Below the pieces are notes generated by a model, which searched no databases, was not told the DNA's origin, and was given only the letters and a program-made list of their open reading frames with translations. From Coprenecus sp949297365 (GTDB lineage Bacteria; Bacteroidota; Bacteroidia; Bacteroidales; UBA932): DNA of 64,000 nucleotides. The first letter of the stretch is position 1. Each line of letters opens with the position of its first letter. The DNA is taken from the NCBI GenBank assembly GCA_963931055.1, contig OZ006987.1, positions 1,736,001-1,800,000 of the forward strand, given 5' to 3'. This document shows, one piece after another, positions 9,569 through 17,546 of this stretch. A program made the position numbers and the translations under genes.

Positions 9569-9672
9569 GAGTTTGTAGAGATAATGGCCGCATGGATATC
9601 GGGGCTGATTGTGGATTTCCGCTGTTGCCAAAAGAAAAATTCCATAACTTTGGGGTGCTTTATCATTCAGTT

Positions 9673-10086
9673 ATGAGAAAAATTGTAATCAACGGTGTCG
9701 GTGATTTGGACAGAGCGGCCCGGGAGTTCCTGAGGCTGACCGACGGAGGCAGGATATATGCTTTTTACGGTTCGATGGGGGCCGGTAAGACGACTTTCAT
9801 CTCCGCTCTCTGCCGGGTGCTGGGGGTAGGGGACGAGGTGGCCAGTCCTACATTTACCATTGTAAACGAGTATCGTGCTGCGGACGGACAGGCTGTGTAC
9901 CATTTTGATTTCTACAGGATAGAAAAACTTCAGGAAGTGCTGGACATCGGCTATGAGGAGTACATTGACAGCGACGGTCTCTGCCTCATGGAGTGGCCCG
10001 AGAAGATAGAGGACATTCTTCCCGAGGATACCCTGAAAGTGCATATAGAAGAGCAGCCCGACGGCTCCCGCGCAGTGACTTTTTAA
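9673..10086 (+). CDS. tsaE: tRNA threonylcarbamoyladenosine biosynthesis ATPase TsaE
   Basis: ATPase of 137 residues that drives the TsaB/TsaD/TsaE complex making t6A at position 37 of ANN-decoding tRNAs. The start at 9673 (MRKIVINGV) is preferred over the upstream in-frame ATG at 9592 because the promoter -7 element TAACTTTG lies at about 9645-9652, between the two. Visible motifs are the P-loop GSMGAGKTT (about residue 34), the TsaE signature SPTFTIVNEY, FDFYRIE, and the acidic LCLMEWPEKI. The broken regulator starts 3 bases downstream of the stop. Confidence 0.95.
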   Translation: MRKIVINGVGDLDRAAREFLRLTDGGRIYAFYGSMGAGKTTFISALCRVLGVGDEVASPTFTIVNEYRAADGQAVYHFDFYRIEKLQEVLDIGYEEYIDSDGLCLMEWPEKIEDILPEDTLKVHIEEQPDGSRAVTF

Positions 10087-10089
10087 GTG

Positions 10090-11670
10090 ATGAGATGGGT
10101 CTTTGTACTATTGATTCAATTGTTTTCCCCGATAATAGTCTTTTCTGCATCGGAGAGAATAGACAGTCTCCGCTCTGTTTGTTCGGAACTCGTTAGAGAA
10201 CATAAATTCAATGAGGCTTTGATATATGGCAGGGCAATGATTCAATTGGCAGAGTGTTCTGACGACGAAGCAGCCAGACTTACAGCTTTTGCCTATGCAG
10301 CTCAATCTTATCTGGCTGCGGATATATATGATACCGCGTGTGTCTATTTGGGAAAGGGTTACGATGTCTGGGCAGAGATGAAGAAAGACGGTCTGCCAGA
10401 GTCCTTTTATGATGATCCATATTCTGTATTTACCTTATATAATAGTTTTGCCATATACGCAACAGTACGATGAATTATCAGAAGGTCACGGAGTATCTTA
10501 CAGAGGGTTTGAGCCTGGCGAAACGCTATTTCCCCGGAGACGGATATGCGGTGATGGGAAGCAATTTGGTATTGTCATATTTCCTGAGAGAGGACCCGGA
10601 TGGACTTAAGTATGCTTTGGAAATCTACGAAGACGGTTTGAAGAACAGGAATAATCGTCTTGTCTATGCCGGAGGTTTCGGGACCGCACTGATGTATTGT
10701 CTGCTGGAGGATTACAGTAATGCGGAGTATTACATAAAACAATCTCTTGACTCCGGGTATGATAAGGCGGATGAGATGTGGGTGAATACTATATATGGAA
10801 ACATACTTTACAGGACAGGTAGAAATGAACAGGCTGAGATATGTTTCAGGAAAGCTCTCGGTTATGCCTCAATGGAGTCAGCTGCGACAACAGTGTTTTT
10901 TTATCTTTCATACGGAGATTTTCTTAGTGCCCGGAAAAGATACCGGGAATCGCTGGAGATATATAAGGAAGGGCTTCGTATAGCAGGAGTATGCTGATTT
11001 TTTCAACTTGGAGAGAGAAAGGGCGATAGGCGATTTGACCCTGAAATACGAGACGGCGTTGCGGGACGTTGAGATTCAGCAGGGCAAGCTGCGCATAATG
11101 CAACAGGAGAGAATCATTATTGTCTGTCTGGCAGTGCTGTTGATAGTCGGGGTGGCTCTGATTGTGTCTTATTCGCTGTATAAAGTCCGTAACAGGATGT
11201 ACAATGTCGTTATCCGTCAATATAGAGACGCGGCGCTGAGAGAAAAGAGTCTGAAGCAGAAGATAGAGGAGATGGAGAAACCTATCGCAACGGATCTCTC
11301 AGATCAGATTTTTCTGAAACTGGAGGGACTTATGCAGTCTGAGAAGATATACCGTGATGCTACATTGTCCCGGGAAAGACTGGCAGAGTTGACTGATACG
11401 AACCGCACATATCTTACATCGATAGTCAAGGAGCGTACAGGTAAGTCCATTGCGCAGTATATTAATTCCTATAGAGTCAATCATGCGAGGGGCATGCTGT
11501 CGGGCTCAGACACGCACTCCCTTAAACAAGTGGAGGTTGAGAGCGGGTTTTATTCATCTTCTACGTTCTTCAGAATTTTTAAGGAAGAAACGGGCATGTC
11601 TCCTGCAAAATACATGGAAATGGTTGACGAAACTGCCCGTAGGGAAAAGAAAGAGTTTCTCTCAAAATAG
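10090..11670 (+). pseudogene. Broken TPR-transmembrane-AraC hybrid regulator
   Basis: Three frame pieces follow the same order as the intact paralogue at 14413-16134. 10090-10473 has a signal peptide and the first TPRs and ends at a stop near 10471. 10470-10997 has further TPRs (MNYQKVTEYLTEGL matches YKAADYFLEALRRV). From about 10982 to 11670 the frame holds the end of the sensor part, a membrane helix (IIIVCLAVLLIVGVALIVSY) and the AraC-type DNA-binding domain (LAELTDTNRTYLTSIVKE...SSTFFRIFKEETGMSPAKY). At the second junction about 40 residues of the TPR part are missing compared with the paralogue, so this is a deletion plus frame changes and not a single sequencing slip. The AraC domain itself is intact but has no proper start. 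Confidence 0.85.
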
Positions 11671-11729
11671 CAAATTGCTAAATTGGAAGTGCTGTCAATG
11701 GGGAAATTCATCCGCAAGGCTTAAATTTG
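11668..11729 (+). promoter_or_regulatory. Palindromic operator and promoter of the first lipoprotein gene
   Basis: The perfect 13-base palindrome TAGCAAATTGCTA (11668-11680) overlaps the stop codon of the broken regulator. A -7 element TAAATTTG lies at 11722-11729, with no clear -33 element 20 bases before it. The palindrome centre is 48 bases upstream of the -7 element, the same distance as in the two other lipoprotein promoters of this island, although the palindrome sequence differs. This suggests an activator site for the broken regulator. Confidence 0.6.
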
Positions 11730-11760
11730 TCATAACGTTTAACCTTTAATATTTACGCTT

Positions 11761-12795
11761 ATGGCAAAGAAACAATTACCAATTATCATCTTGCTTTCCG
11801 CTTTGACCGTGAGCGGATGCAGTGACAAAGAGGGACCTGTGGTCGAAAAGTTCACGCTTGCGGAAAACAGACTGGAGATGCTTGTCGGAGAAACGGCAGC
11901 CATAGAGACGGAGACGGTTCCGGTCGGAGTGGAAGAGACTGTGTTTGTAGAGTGGACTTCCTCTGACGAAAACGTTGCAATAGTTGACGGAATAGGAAAT
12001 GTTACGGCCGTCGGAGGTGGCGAGGCGGTGATTACTGCTTTATGTGACGGCATTGCAGCCAAGTGTGACATCTATGTTTATGGAGACCCGGAGGTGGGGG
12101 ATTTCTATTATTCTGATGGAACTTATTCACAAGATCTTATGGCGGAGAAAACAGTTATCGGCATAGTATTCTGGACGGGCAATCCGTCTAGACATGATGC
12201 AGCACTGAGAGTACAGCAGCCGCAGTGCTGCAGAGGACTTGTTGTGTCATTGACTGATATGAGAAATGTAGCATGGCAATCCGGAGCCGAAGAGTATGGG
12301 CGTAGTATCAGTGAGTGGCTTGATAATCCGGATTATGTGTCGATAGCAACAGGTTTGGAGGGAAATGATCCTCTGAATCTTATGCTGGGCTATAACAATA
12401 CAAGGGTAATGGAGGCTTTCAACGAGGCCCCGGAGAACGCAGAATGGCCAGTTGAGGTTGTCCAAAAGGTTATGGAGTATAGGACGGAAGTACCTTGTCC
12501 GGAAAGAACCAGTGACTGGTATCTGCCGTCAGCAAAGGAACTGCATCTGATGATAAGCGGTGAGGTGGACGGCAATATATGGAGCAATATGGCCGGTATT
12601 GAGATTGAGAAAATTATTAATGATAGAATCGGGGCCGTTGAGTCAGGTGAGAAGATAGCCTCTAATCTGTGGTCCAGCACTGAAAGAGATGCGAAGTATG
12701 CTTATCTGATATGGTACGATGTGTCAGGTATTGCGGCATTTCCGGCCAAGGACAACTCTGACAGGATGAAGATCCGGCCTGTGCTGGCGTTCTAG
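11761..12795 (+). CDS. Lipoprotein with Big_2 domain and DUF1566-like C-terminal domain
   Basis: Protein of 344 residues with a lipoprotein signal (LLSALTVSGC, lipidated Cys about residue 20). A bacterial Ig-like Big_2 domain follows (about 30-105: LEMLVGETAAIETETVP...ENVAIVDGIGNVTAVGGGEAVITA). The C-terminal domain carries DUF1566/Fib_succ_major-like landmarks (VIGIVFW, DWYLPSAKELHLM, LWSSTE, IRPVLAF). Such proteins sit on the outer membrane or cell surface; no enzymatic role is known. It follows the broken regulator and is its likely target. Confidence 0.8.
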   Translation: MAKKQLPIIILLSALTVSGCSDKEGPVVEKFTLAENRLEMLVGETAAIETETVPVGVEETVFVEWTSSDENVAIVDGIGNVTAVGGGEAVITALCDGIAAKCDIYVYGDPEVGDFYYSDGTYSQDLMAEKTVIGIVFWTGNPSRHDAALRVQQPQCCRGLVVSLTDMRNVAWQSGAEEYGRSISEWLDNPDYVSIATGLEGNDPLNLMLGYNNTRVMEAFNEAPENAEWPVEVVQKVMEYRTEVPCPERTSDWYLPSAKELHLMISGEVDGNIWSNMAGIEIEKIINDRIGAVESGEKIASNLWSSTERDAKYAYLIWYDVSGIAAFPAKDNSDRMKIRPVLAF

Positions 12796-12804
12796 ACATG
12801 CGGA

Positions 12805-12867
12805 TTTGTAAATTTACAAAATAAACACAGCAAAAGTAGAACGGATTGTTCTGAATGCATAATTTTG
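12805..12867 (+). promoter_or_regulatory. Palindromic operator TTTGTAAATTTACAAA and promoter
   Basis: The perfect 16-base palindrome at 12805-12820 is followed by a -7 element TAATTTTG at 12860-12867. No TTTG-like -33 element is seen at the right spacing, as expected for an activator-dependent promoter. The palindrome, with a few flanking bases, is repeated identically at 16128-16143. Centre-to--7 distance is 47.5 bases. Confidence 0.65.
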
Positions 12868-12892
12868 ACAGACAAAATTAAAAGCAGTATGT

Positions 12893-14329
12893 ATGAAAGA
12901 GAGACTATTATTGATGACTCTGTCATTTTTTTGCCTGACATGTCTGTCGGCGTGTACGGAGAAGGAAGGTCCGGAAAAAGAACCGGAACATGAGGTGACG
13001 GATTCGGAGACCGTGTATCTGGGAGCCGGTGTGGGGAGTGCCTCCTCGCTGAGTCTGAGTCTTTCCGAAGACTGGCATGTGCAGAATGAAACTTCATGGA
13101 TTCAGGTGACGCCGAACAGCGGTTTTGCCGGAGACGTGGAGATAAGTGTTCTGGCGTTGAATGCAAACGGTGAGATTCCCGAACGGGTTGCGTTTTTTGA
13201 TGTCCTGTTGAATGACGGCACGTCAAAGAGAGTGTTTGTGGTTCAAGCCGGACAGGAGGGGATAATCCTTTCCGAAGACGTGCTGTCTGTCAGTCATGGA
13301 GCAGGACAGATACGCATACCGGTTCAGAACAATATCCCGTTTACGGCTGAAGCTGACTCGGATTGGCTGAGGGTAAGTGCGGTGGAGCTGGATGCGGATT
13401 CTACTTTGCTGGAGGACAGTGTCAGTTGGTCTGCATTGAAGACTTCTTATGTGGTTCTGGATGTGGATGAGAACACGGCTGATGAAAGGCGTAATACGAC
13501 GCTGACATTGAAATATCTGGATACTGAGGCCCGGATTACTGTCTGGCAGAATTTCGCTATTGAATCGGATGTGGACTGGAGCAGGGAGTTTTTCAAGACA
13601 TCGCTGGCGATGCGTTTTACTGGTTCTGGTTGCAAGAATTGTCCGATGATGGGTGAGGCATTCAAGATTGCTAAGTCCGCGTGCGGAGACAGGTTGGAAC
13701 TGTTCAATATTCACGGCTTCAATACTGACGACCCTTGTTATTATGAGAATGCCCGCTTGCTGGCAGACCATTTTGACATAGAGGGCTATCCGACGGGAAT
13801 TTTCAATATGATGGCGACTCTGACCAATGAGGATTCCCAGTTATGCGCGGATAAAGTCTCCGCATTGGTAGAGGAGGCAGTGGAGGCCTTCCCCGCGATG
13901 ACAGGAGTGACGGCTGTCTCGTTTGTGGATGGAAATGTGCTGACTGTCGGGGCGGCTGTGGCTTTCAAGGAGGCCGGCTCCTATCGGATCAATGCGTTCA
14001 TTATGGAGAGCGGTTATATCGGTCATCAGCAAGGAGCCGGAGACAATTATCAGTTTGACAATTTCGTGCGCCGGGCGATTACCGATGATCTGGGCGAGCC
14101 GATGGAGTGTACGGAAGAGAAGTCTGTAATAGAATGGTTTGAAACGATTGAGATCCCCTCCGTTGTCAATAGGGACAATGCATATATCGCAATATTCATT
14201 ACGCGTGAGAATGACGGAGAACTTGTTCCCGGAAATGTCAGTGGAGTGACATACAGTGACTACGGGACGGTTGTGGACAATATTGCCGTCCTGCCTTTGT
14301 CCGGAGAAGTCGGATTCAGGTACGAGTAG
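12893..14329 (+). CDS. Lipoprotein with BACON domains and Omp28-like thioredoxin-fold domain
   Basis: Protein of 478 residues with a lipoprotein signal (FFCLTCLSAC). Two BACON-type beta domains follow, seen by the WxxV/WLRVS pattern (ETSWIQVTPNSG; DSDWLRVSAVELD) and NxTxxxRxxTLTL. The C-terminal half, from about residue 235, resembles Omp28: a CxxC-type site in TGSGCKNCPMMGEAF, IHGFNTDDPCYYENAR, and FDIEGYPTGIFN (the cis-Pro loop of thioredoxin folds). It is probably surface-exposed. It shares its operator sequence with the lipoprotein at 16222, so both are likely controlled by the intact regulator. Confidence 0.82.
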   Translation: MKERLLLMTLSFFCLTCLSACTEKEGPEKEPEHEVTDSETVYLGAGVGSASSLSLSLSEDWHVQNETSWIQVTPNSGFAGDVEISVLALNANGEIPERVAFFDVLLNDGTSKRVFVVQAGQEGIILSEDVLSVSHGAGQIRIPVQNNIPFTAEADSDWLRVSAVELDADSTLLEDSVSWSALKTSYVVLDVDENTADERRNTTLTLKYLDTEARITVWQNFAIESDVDWSREFFKTSLAMRFTGSGCKNCPMMGEAFKIAKSACGDRLELFNIHGFNTDDPCYYENARLLADHFDIEGYPTGIFNMMATLTNEDSQLCADKVSALVEEAVEAFPAMTGVTAVSFVDGNVLTVGAAVAFKEAGSYRINAFIMESGYIGHQQGAGDNYQFDNFVRRAITDDLGEPMECTEEKSVIEWFETIEIPSVVNRDNAYIAIFITRENDGELVPGNVSGVTYSDYGTVVDNIAVLPLSGEVGFRYE

Positions 14330-14354
14330 CTTTTCTGCGCTTAAAGACAAAATG

Positions 14355-14405
14355 AGCATTTTCCTTGGAAAAACATCCGTTCTTTCCGGGGAAATGCTTA
14401 TTTTT
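14355..14405 (+). terminator. Probable terminator between lipoprotein and regulator genes
   Basis: Inverted repeat AGCATTTTCC (14355-14364) and GGGGAAATGCT (about 14389-14399) with one G-T pair, a loop of about 24 bases, then TATTTTTG. It lies 25 bases after the Omp28-like gene and just before the regulator start. Confidence 0.5.
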
Positions 14406-14412
14406 GAGTCTT

Positions 14413-16134
14413 ATGAGATGTAGAAAAGGCATTGTTTTGTGTATAGCCCTGATGCTGGGAAGTCTTTCATTGAGAGCATCGGCGGAGGAAGACGCTTTGC
14501 CCGGATTTCCATTGGAGAGACTTGGCGCCGTTGTAGACAGCGTGTTGTACGGCAGTGATATGCAGTGGAAATTTGATGTGTCCAGGCGGCTCTATGATAT
14601 CGGGATGGAGACGGGGCGGGATCTCGCGCTGCTGTATGGAAGTACCCTGCTCGGCATATCCTATCTGTATGACTATAATCTGGATTCAAGCGTGTACTGG
14701 CTCAGCAACAGTATCATGCTTGACAGTGTGATGCACAGGAGAGGAGAACCGCTCTATGACCGGATAATGACGATGACCTACAATAACCTAGGCCTGGTGT
14801 ATATCAATCTGGCCATAGACTACTATAAGGCGGCGGATTATTTTCTGGAGGCGTTGCGCAGGGTGGATAGGAACGATTCTCCGGGACTATATGTCGCGCT
14901 GCTGACCAATCTGTCCATCGTGCATTATTTCCGTAACGATCCGTCCGGCCTGGAATATGCCCGTGAATGTTATGCTTTTGAGGAACAGCATGGAGGCCCT
15001 ACATTCATGTCTGTTTACAGTATGGCTTTGATGATGTATGTCAATGGCCGGTATGCAGAGGCGTTGAAGTATGCTGACCGTCTGAGAAAGATGGAACAAT
15101 CCGGCCCGGATGCATCTCCGTATGACAGGAGGAATGTTATAAACGCGGAGGTGATATCCGGAAAGATACGGTTGGAGTTGGGTGATTATGCCGGGGCCAA
15201 GGCTGCCTTTGAACGGGCGATATCAGTACCGACGGGTGACGTAAAGGCGGATGTAGCCGGCGCATATCTCTGTTATGGTGAATATCTGACAAGGCAGGGA
15301 TATTATGATGAGGCATTGAGGATGTTCGAGCAGGGAATCGAGCTTAGCAGGGAGGAAATCAATTATGTGCATCTTCAGGAACTGTACGAGAAAGTGGCGG
15401 AACTGTATGAGTCAATCGGGGAGCCGGAGGAGGCGTTGGCGTATTACAAAAAGTATCAGGCGGTTTCGGATAGTATAACCAGCATATCGAAGGAGTTTGC
15501 CCTTTATGAGTCAAAAGCGCGGTATCAGGTGTCCCGGTATGAGACTCTTTTAAGGGAGAGGCAGATAACCATACTGAAAAAGGAGAAGGTGGCGCAGTTG
15601 TATCTGTTTATCTGTGTTGTTGTTATCTGTATTGCGGTCGGAATATGGTACTGGCTGAAGAAGAAAAACCTTTACTACAAGAAAATAGTCCGTCAGTATC
15701 AGGAAAATGCGGCCTTATCCAGGAAGATAAGGGAGGCGGCTCCGCAGGAGAGGTACTGTTACTCGGCTTTGTCGGAGGATAAGAATGAGGAGTTGTTCGC
15801 AAAGGTAAAGGAACTGATGGAGGACAGGAGGCTGTACCGTGACGGAGCACTGACGCTGGACAAGCTCTCCGAGATGCTCTCGACCAACCGTTCCTATCTG
15901 TCCCGCGTCATCAACGAGAAGACCGGCTGTAACTTCAACAAGTATCTCAACACCTACCGTGTGCGGGAGGCCATCGGGATTCTGTCAGACAAGTCCACGG
16001 TCCACAGGCAGCTGAAAGAAATCGGCAGTGAACTGGGGTTCAATTCTCCATCCACATTCTATAAGGCGTTTTCCGATGAGACGGGGATGTCCCCCTCGTC
16101 TTTCAGACGCAATATTCTGTCTTCGGATTTGTAA
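14413..16134 (+). CDS. Membrane one-component regulator: periplasmic TPR sensor, transmembrane helix, AraC DNA-binding domain
   Basis: The ATG at 14413 is chosen over a TTG at 14365, which lies inside the terminator hairpin and would put charged residues before the signal sequence. Of 573 residues, about 1-25 form a signal or anchor (GIVLCIALMLGSLSLRASA). Residues 35-390 hold TPR repeats that would lie in the periplasm. Residues 394-416 form a membrane helix (LYLFICVVVICIAVGIWYWL). Residues 475-565 are an AraC-type double helix-turn-helix (LDKLSEMLSTNRSYLSRVIN; GFNSPSTFYKAFSDETGMSP). It would sense outside the inner membrane and bind DNA inside. The palindrome at 16128-16143 overlaps its stop codon. 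Confidence 0.88.
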   Translation: MRCRKGIVLCIALMLGSLSLRASAEEDALPGFPLERLGAVVDSVLYGSDMQWKFDVSRRLYDIGMETGRDLALLYGSTLLGISYLYDYNLDSSVYWLSNSIMLDSVMHRRGEPLYDRIMTMTYNNLGLVYINLAIDYYKAADYFLEALRRVDRNDSPGLYVALLTNLSIVHYFRNDPSGLEYARECYAFEEQHGGPTFMSVYSMALMMYVNGRYAEALKYADRLRKMEQSGPDASPYDRRNVINAEVISGKIRLELGDYAGAKAAFERAISVPTGDVKADVAGAYLCYGEYLTRQGYYDEALRMFEQGIELSREEINYVHLQELYEKVAELYESIGEPEEALAYYKKYQAVSDSITSISKEFALYESKARYQVSRYETLLRERQITILKKEKVAQLYLFICVVVICIAVGIWYWLKKKNLYYKKIVRQYQENAALSRKIREAAPQERYCYSALSEDKNEELFAKVKELMEDRRLYRDGALTLDKLSEMLSTNRSYLSRVINEKTGCNFNKYLNTYRVREAIGILSDKSTVHRQLKEIGSELGFNSPSTFYKAFSDETGMSPSSFRRNILSSDL

Positions 16135-16191
16135 ATTTACAAAATAGATACAAGTAATCTTGGTATCCGGCCTCTCACGCCCATAAATTTG
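16128..16191 (+). promoter_or_regulatory. Palindromic operator TTTGTAAATTTACAAA and promoter
   Basis: The 16-base palindrome (16128-16143) overlaps the regulator stop codon. The -7 element TAAATTTG is at 16184-16191, with TTGG 20 bases before it as a possible -33. The centre-to--7 distance is 48.5 bases. The sequence is identical to the palindrome at 12805-12820. Confidence 0.68.
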
Positions 16192-16221
16192 TAGCATACA
16201 ACTAATCTAAAATTAAAGGGT

Positions 16222-17535
16222 ATGAAAGGAAAAATTTTACCATTGCTTATTTCTGCGGTAGTGCTTCTTCCGGCCCTGTATTCATGTACAGAAGACACGC
16301 CGGTGGAGGAGAAGAAACTGGATTCATCTCTCAAGGAGTTGAATTTCTCCAAAGACGGAGGAAGCCAACAGATCTTTATTGTGTCGGAAGGAGTAGACTC
16401 ATGGGATGCATATTCCACTGAGTCCTGGATAGATGTTGCTGTGGACAGGGACGGAGGCATCCTTACTGTCACCGTCGCTCCGAGCAAGGAGATCAACGGT
16501 CTTTCCGGGAAGGTGTTCGTGTATTCCGAGATGGAACAGATGACGGAAATATCAGTAATCCAGGAAGGACGCGGCAACATATACGGACGGTCATCCCTGG
16601 ACATCATGGGACTGCGCGGTCCGGTCGAGTCAGTGGACTTTTATTTTGCTCCAAAGACACTTTGGCTGATGCAGACACAGTATCTGTATAATCTGGAGTT
16701 TGACGAGAACGGTATGCTCACTCATTATGAAAATAACTATACGGCAGGATCGATAGTCAATTTTTCCTTTGATCTGTTTTACGATGACCTGAACCGTCTG
16801 GAGCGCATTGACGTTTCTACTGCGGGAGGAGATGAGTATTTCCCGACGGAGATGACTATAGATTTCATCTACGGAGACCATGGAAAATACATCTCTACGC
16901 AGCATCTGTTTACTGTCGCAGATGCGTGGAACTGCTATCTGTGGCAGTATCAGTGGATGCCTCGCATGATCAAGGACCTCGCCGGTATAAAACTGACCTC
17001 TCCCATGATAGCGGAATATACAGACTCGGATAATGTCAGCGTGGACATCAAAGTGGACGGAGACAGCGGTGAGGCTGTCTATAACTACAATGGTGAGTCT
17101 TATGCTTATGAAAGCTATACTTTCACAGGTGCCTATACAACGGGTATGGTATATGATATAGACTTTGTCGGAATCGTAATACCCTCGTATGTAACCTATG
17201 AAGTGGAGCCCGAGAGCGGATACATCACCCGCTTCCTTCAAAGGAATGACGAAGTGTTCGGTGTGCTGTCCGAGGAGGTGTACTCCAAGGATGTGTACAA
17301 CTCTCTTGTGGAATACAATGACTATTACCAGAACTATTCCCGTCTTGTCATAGAGTACAATGACCGTCAGGATCCCGTGTCCATTACCCATAACGGGTAC
17401 GGCTATTCCGCCAAATTTGATTATACATACGATTATTACGGTAACTGGGTGGAGCTGGATGTTCAGGAAATGACTCAGAATCCGACGCAGCCTCTCCAGA
17501 CAACCCGTACCATTACATATTATTCAAACAATTAA
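16222..17535 (+). CDS. BACON-domain lipoprotein of unknown function
   Basis: Protein of 437 residues with a lipoprotein signal (LLPALYSC, lipidated Cys about residue 22). A BACON-like domain covers about residues 32-115 (LNFSKDGGSQQIFIVSEG...STESWIDVAVDRDGGILTVTV...VIQEGR). After that comes a region rich in Tyr, Asp and Asn (YDDLNRLERIDV, YDYYGNWVELDVQ) that resembles the YD-repeat-like or DUF-type lipoproteins of Bacteroidales; I do not recognise a catalytic site. It is the first gene after the operator at 16128, and the next lipoprotein starts 11 bases after its stop, so the two form an operon. Confidence 0.75.
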   Translation: MKGKILPLLISAVVLLPALYSCTEDTPVEEKKLDSSLKELNFSKDGGSQQIFIVSEGVDSWDAYSTESWIDVAVDRDGGILTVTVAPSKEINGLSGKVFVYSEMEQMTEISVIQEGRGNIYGRSSLDIMGLRGPVESVDFYFAPKTLWLMQTQYLYNLEFDENGMLTHYENNYTAGSIVNFSFDLFYDDLNRLERIDVSTAGGDEYFPTEMTIDFIYGDHGKYISTQHLFTVADAWNCYLWQYQWMPRMIKDLAGIKLTSPMIAEYTDSDNVSVDIKVDGDSGEAVYNYNGESYAYESYTFTGAYTTGMVYDIDFVGIVIPSYVTYEVEPESGYITRFLQRNDEVFGVLSEEVYSKDVYNSLVEYNDYYQNYSRLVIEYNDRQDPVSITHNGYGYSAKFDYTYDYYGNWVELDVQEMTQNPTQPLQTTRTITYYSNN

Positions 17536-17546
17536 CAGTTTAGGTT

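Noticed and set aside
9592..9672. Longer start for tsaE
   Set aside because: It would begin upstream of the -7 element and adds 27 residues with no family match.
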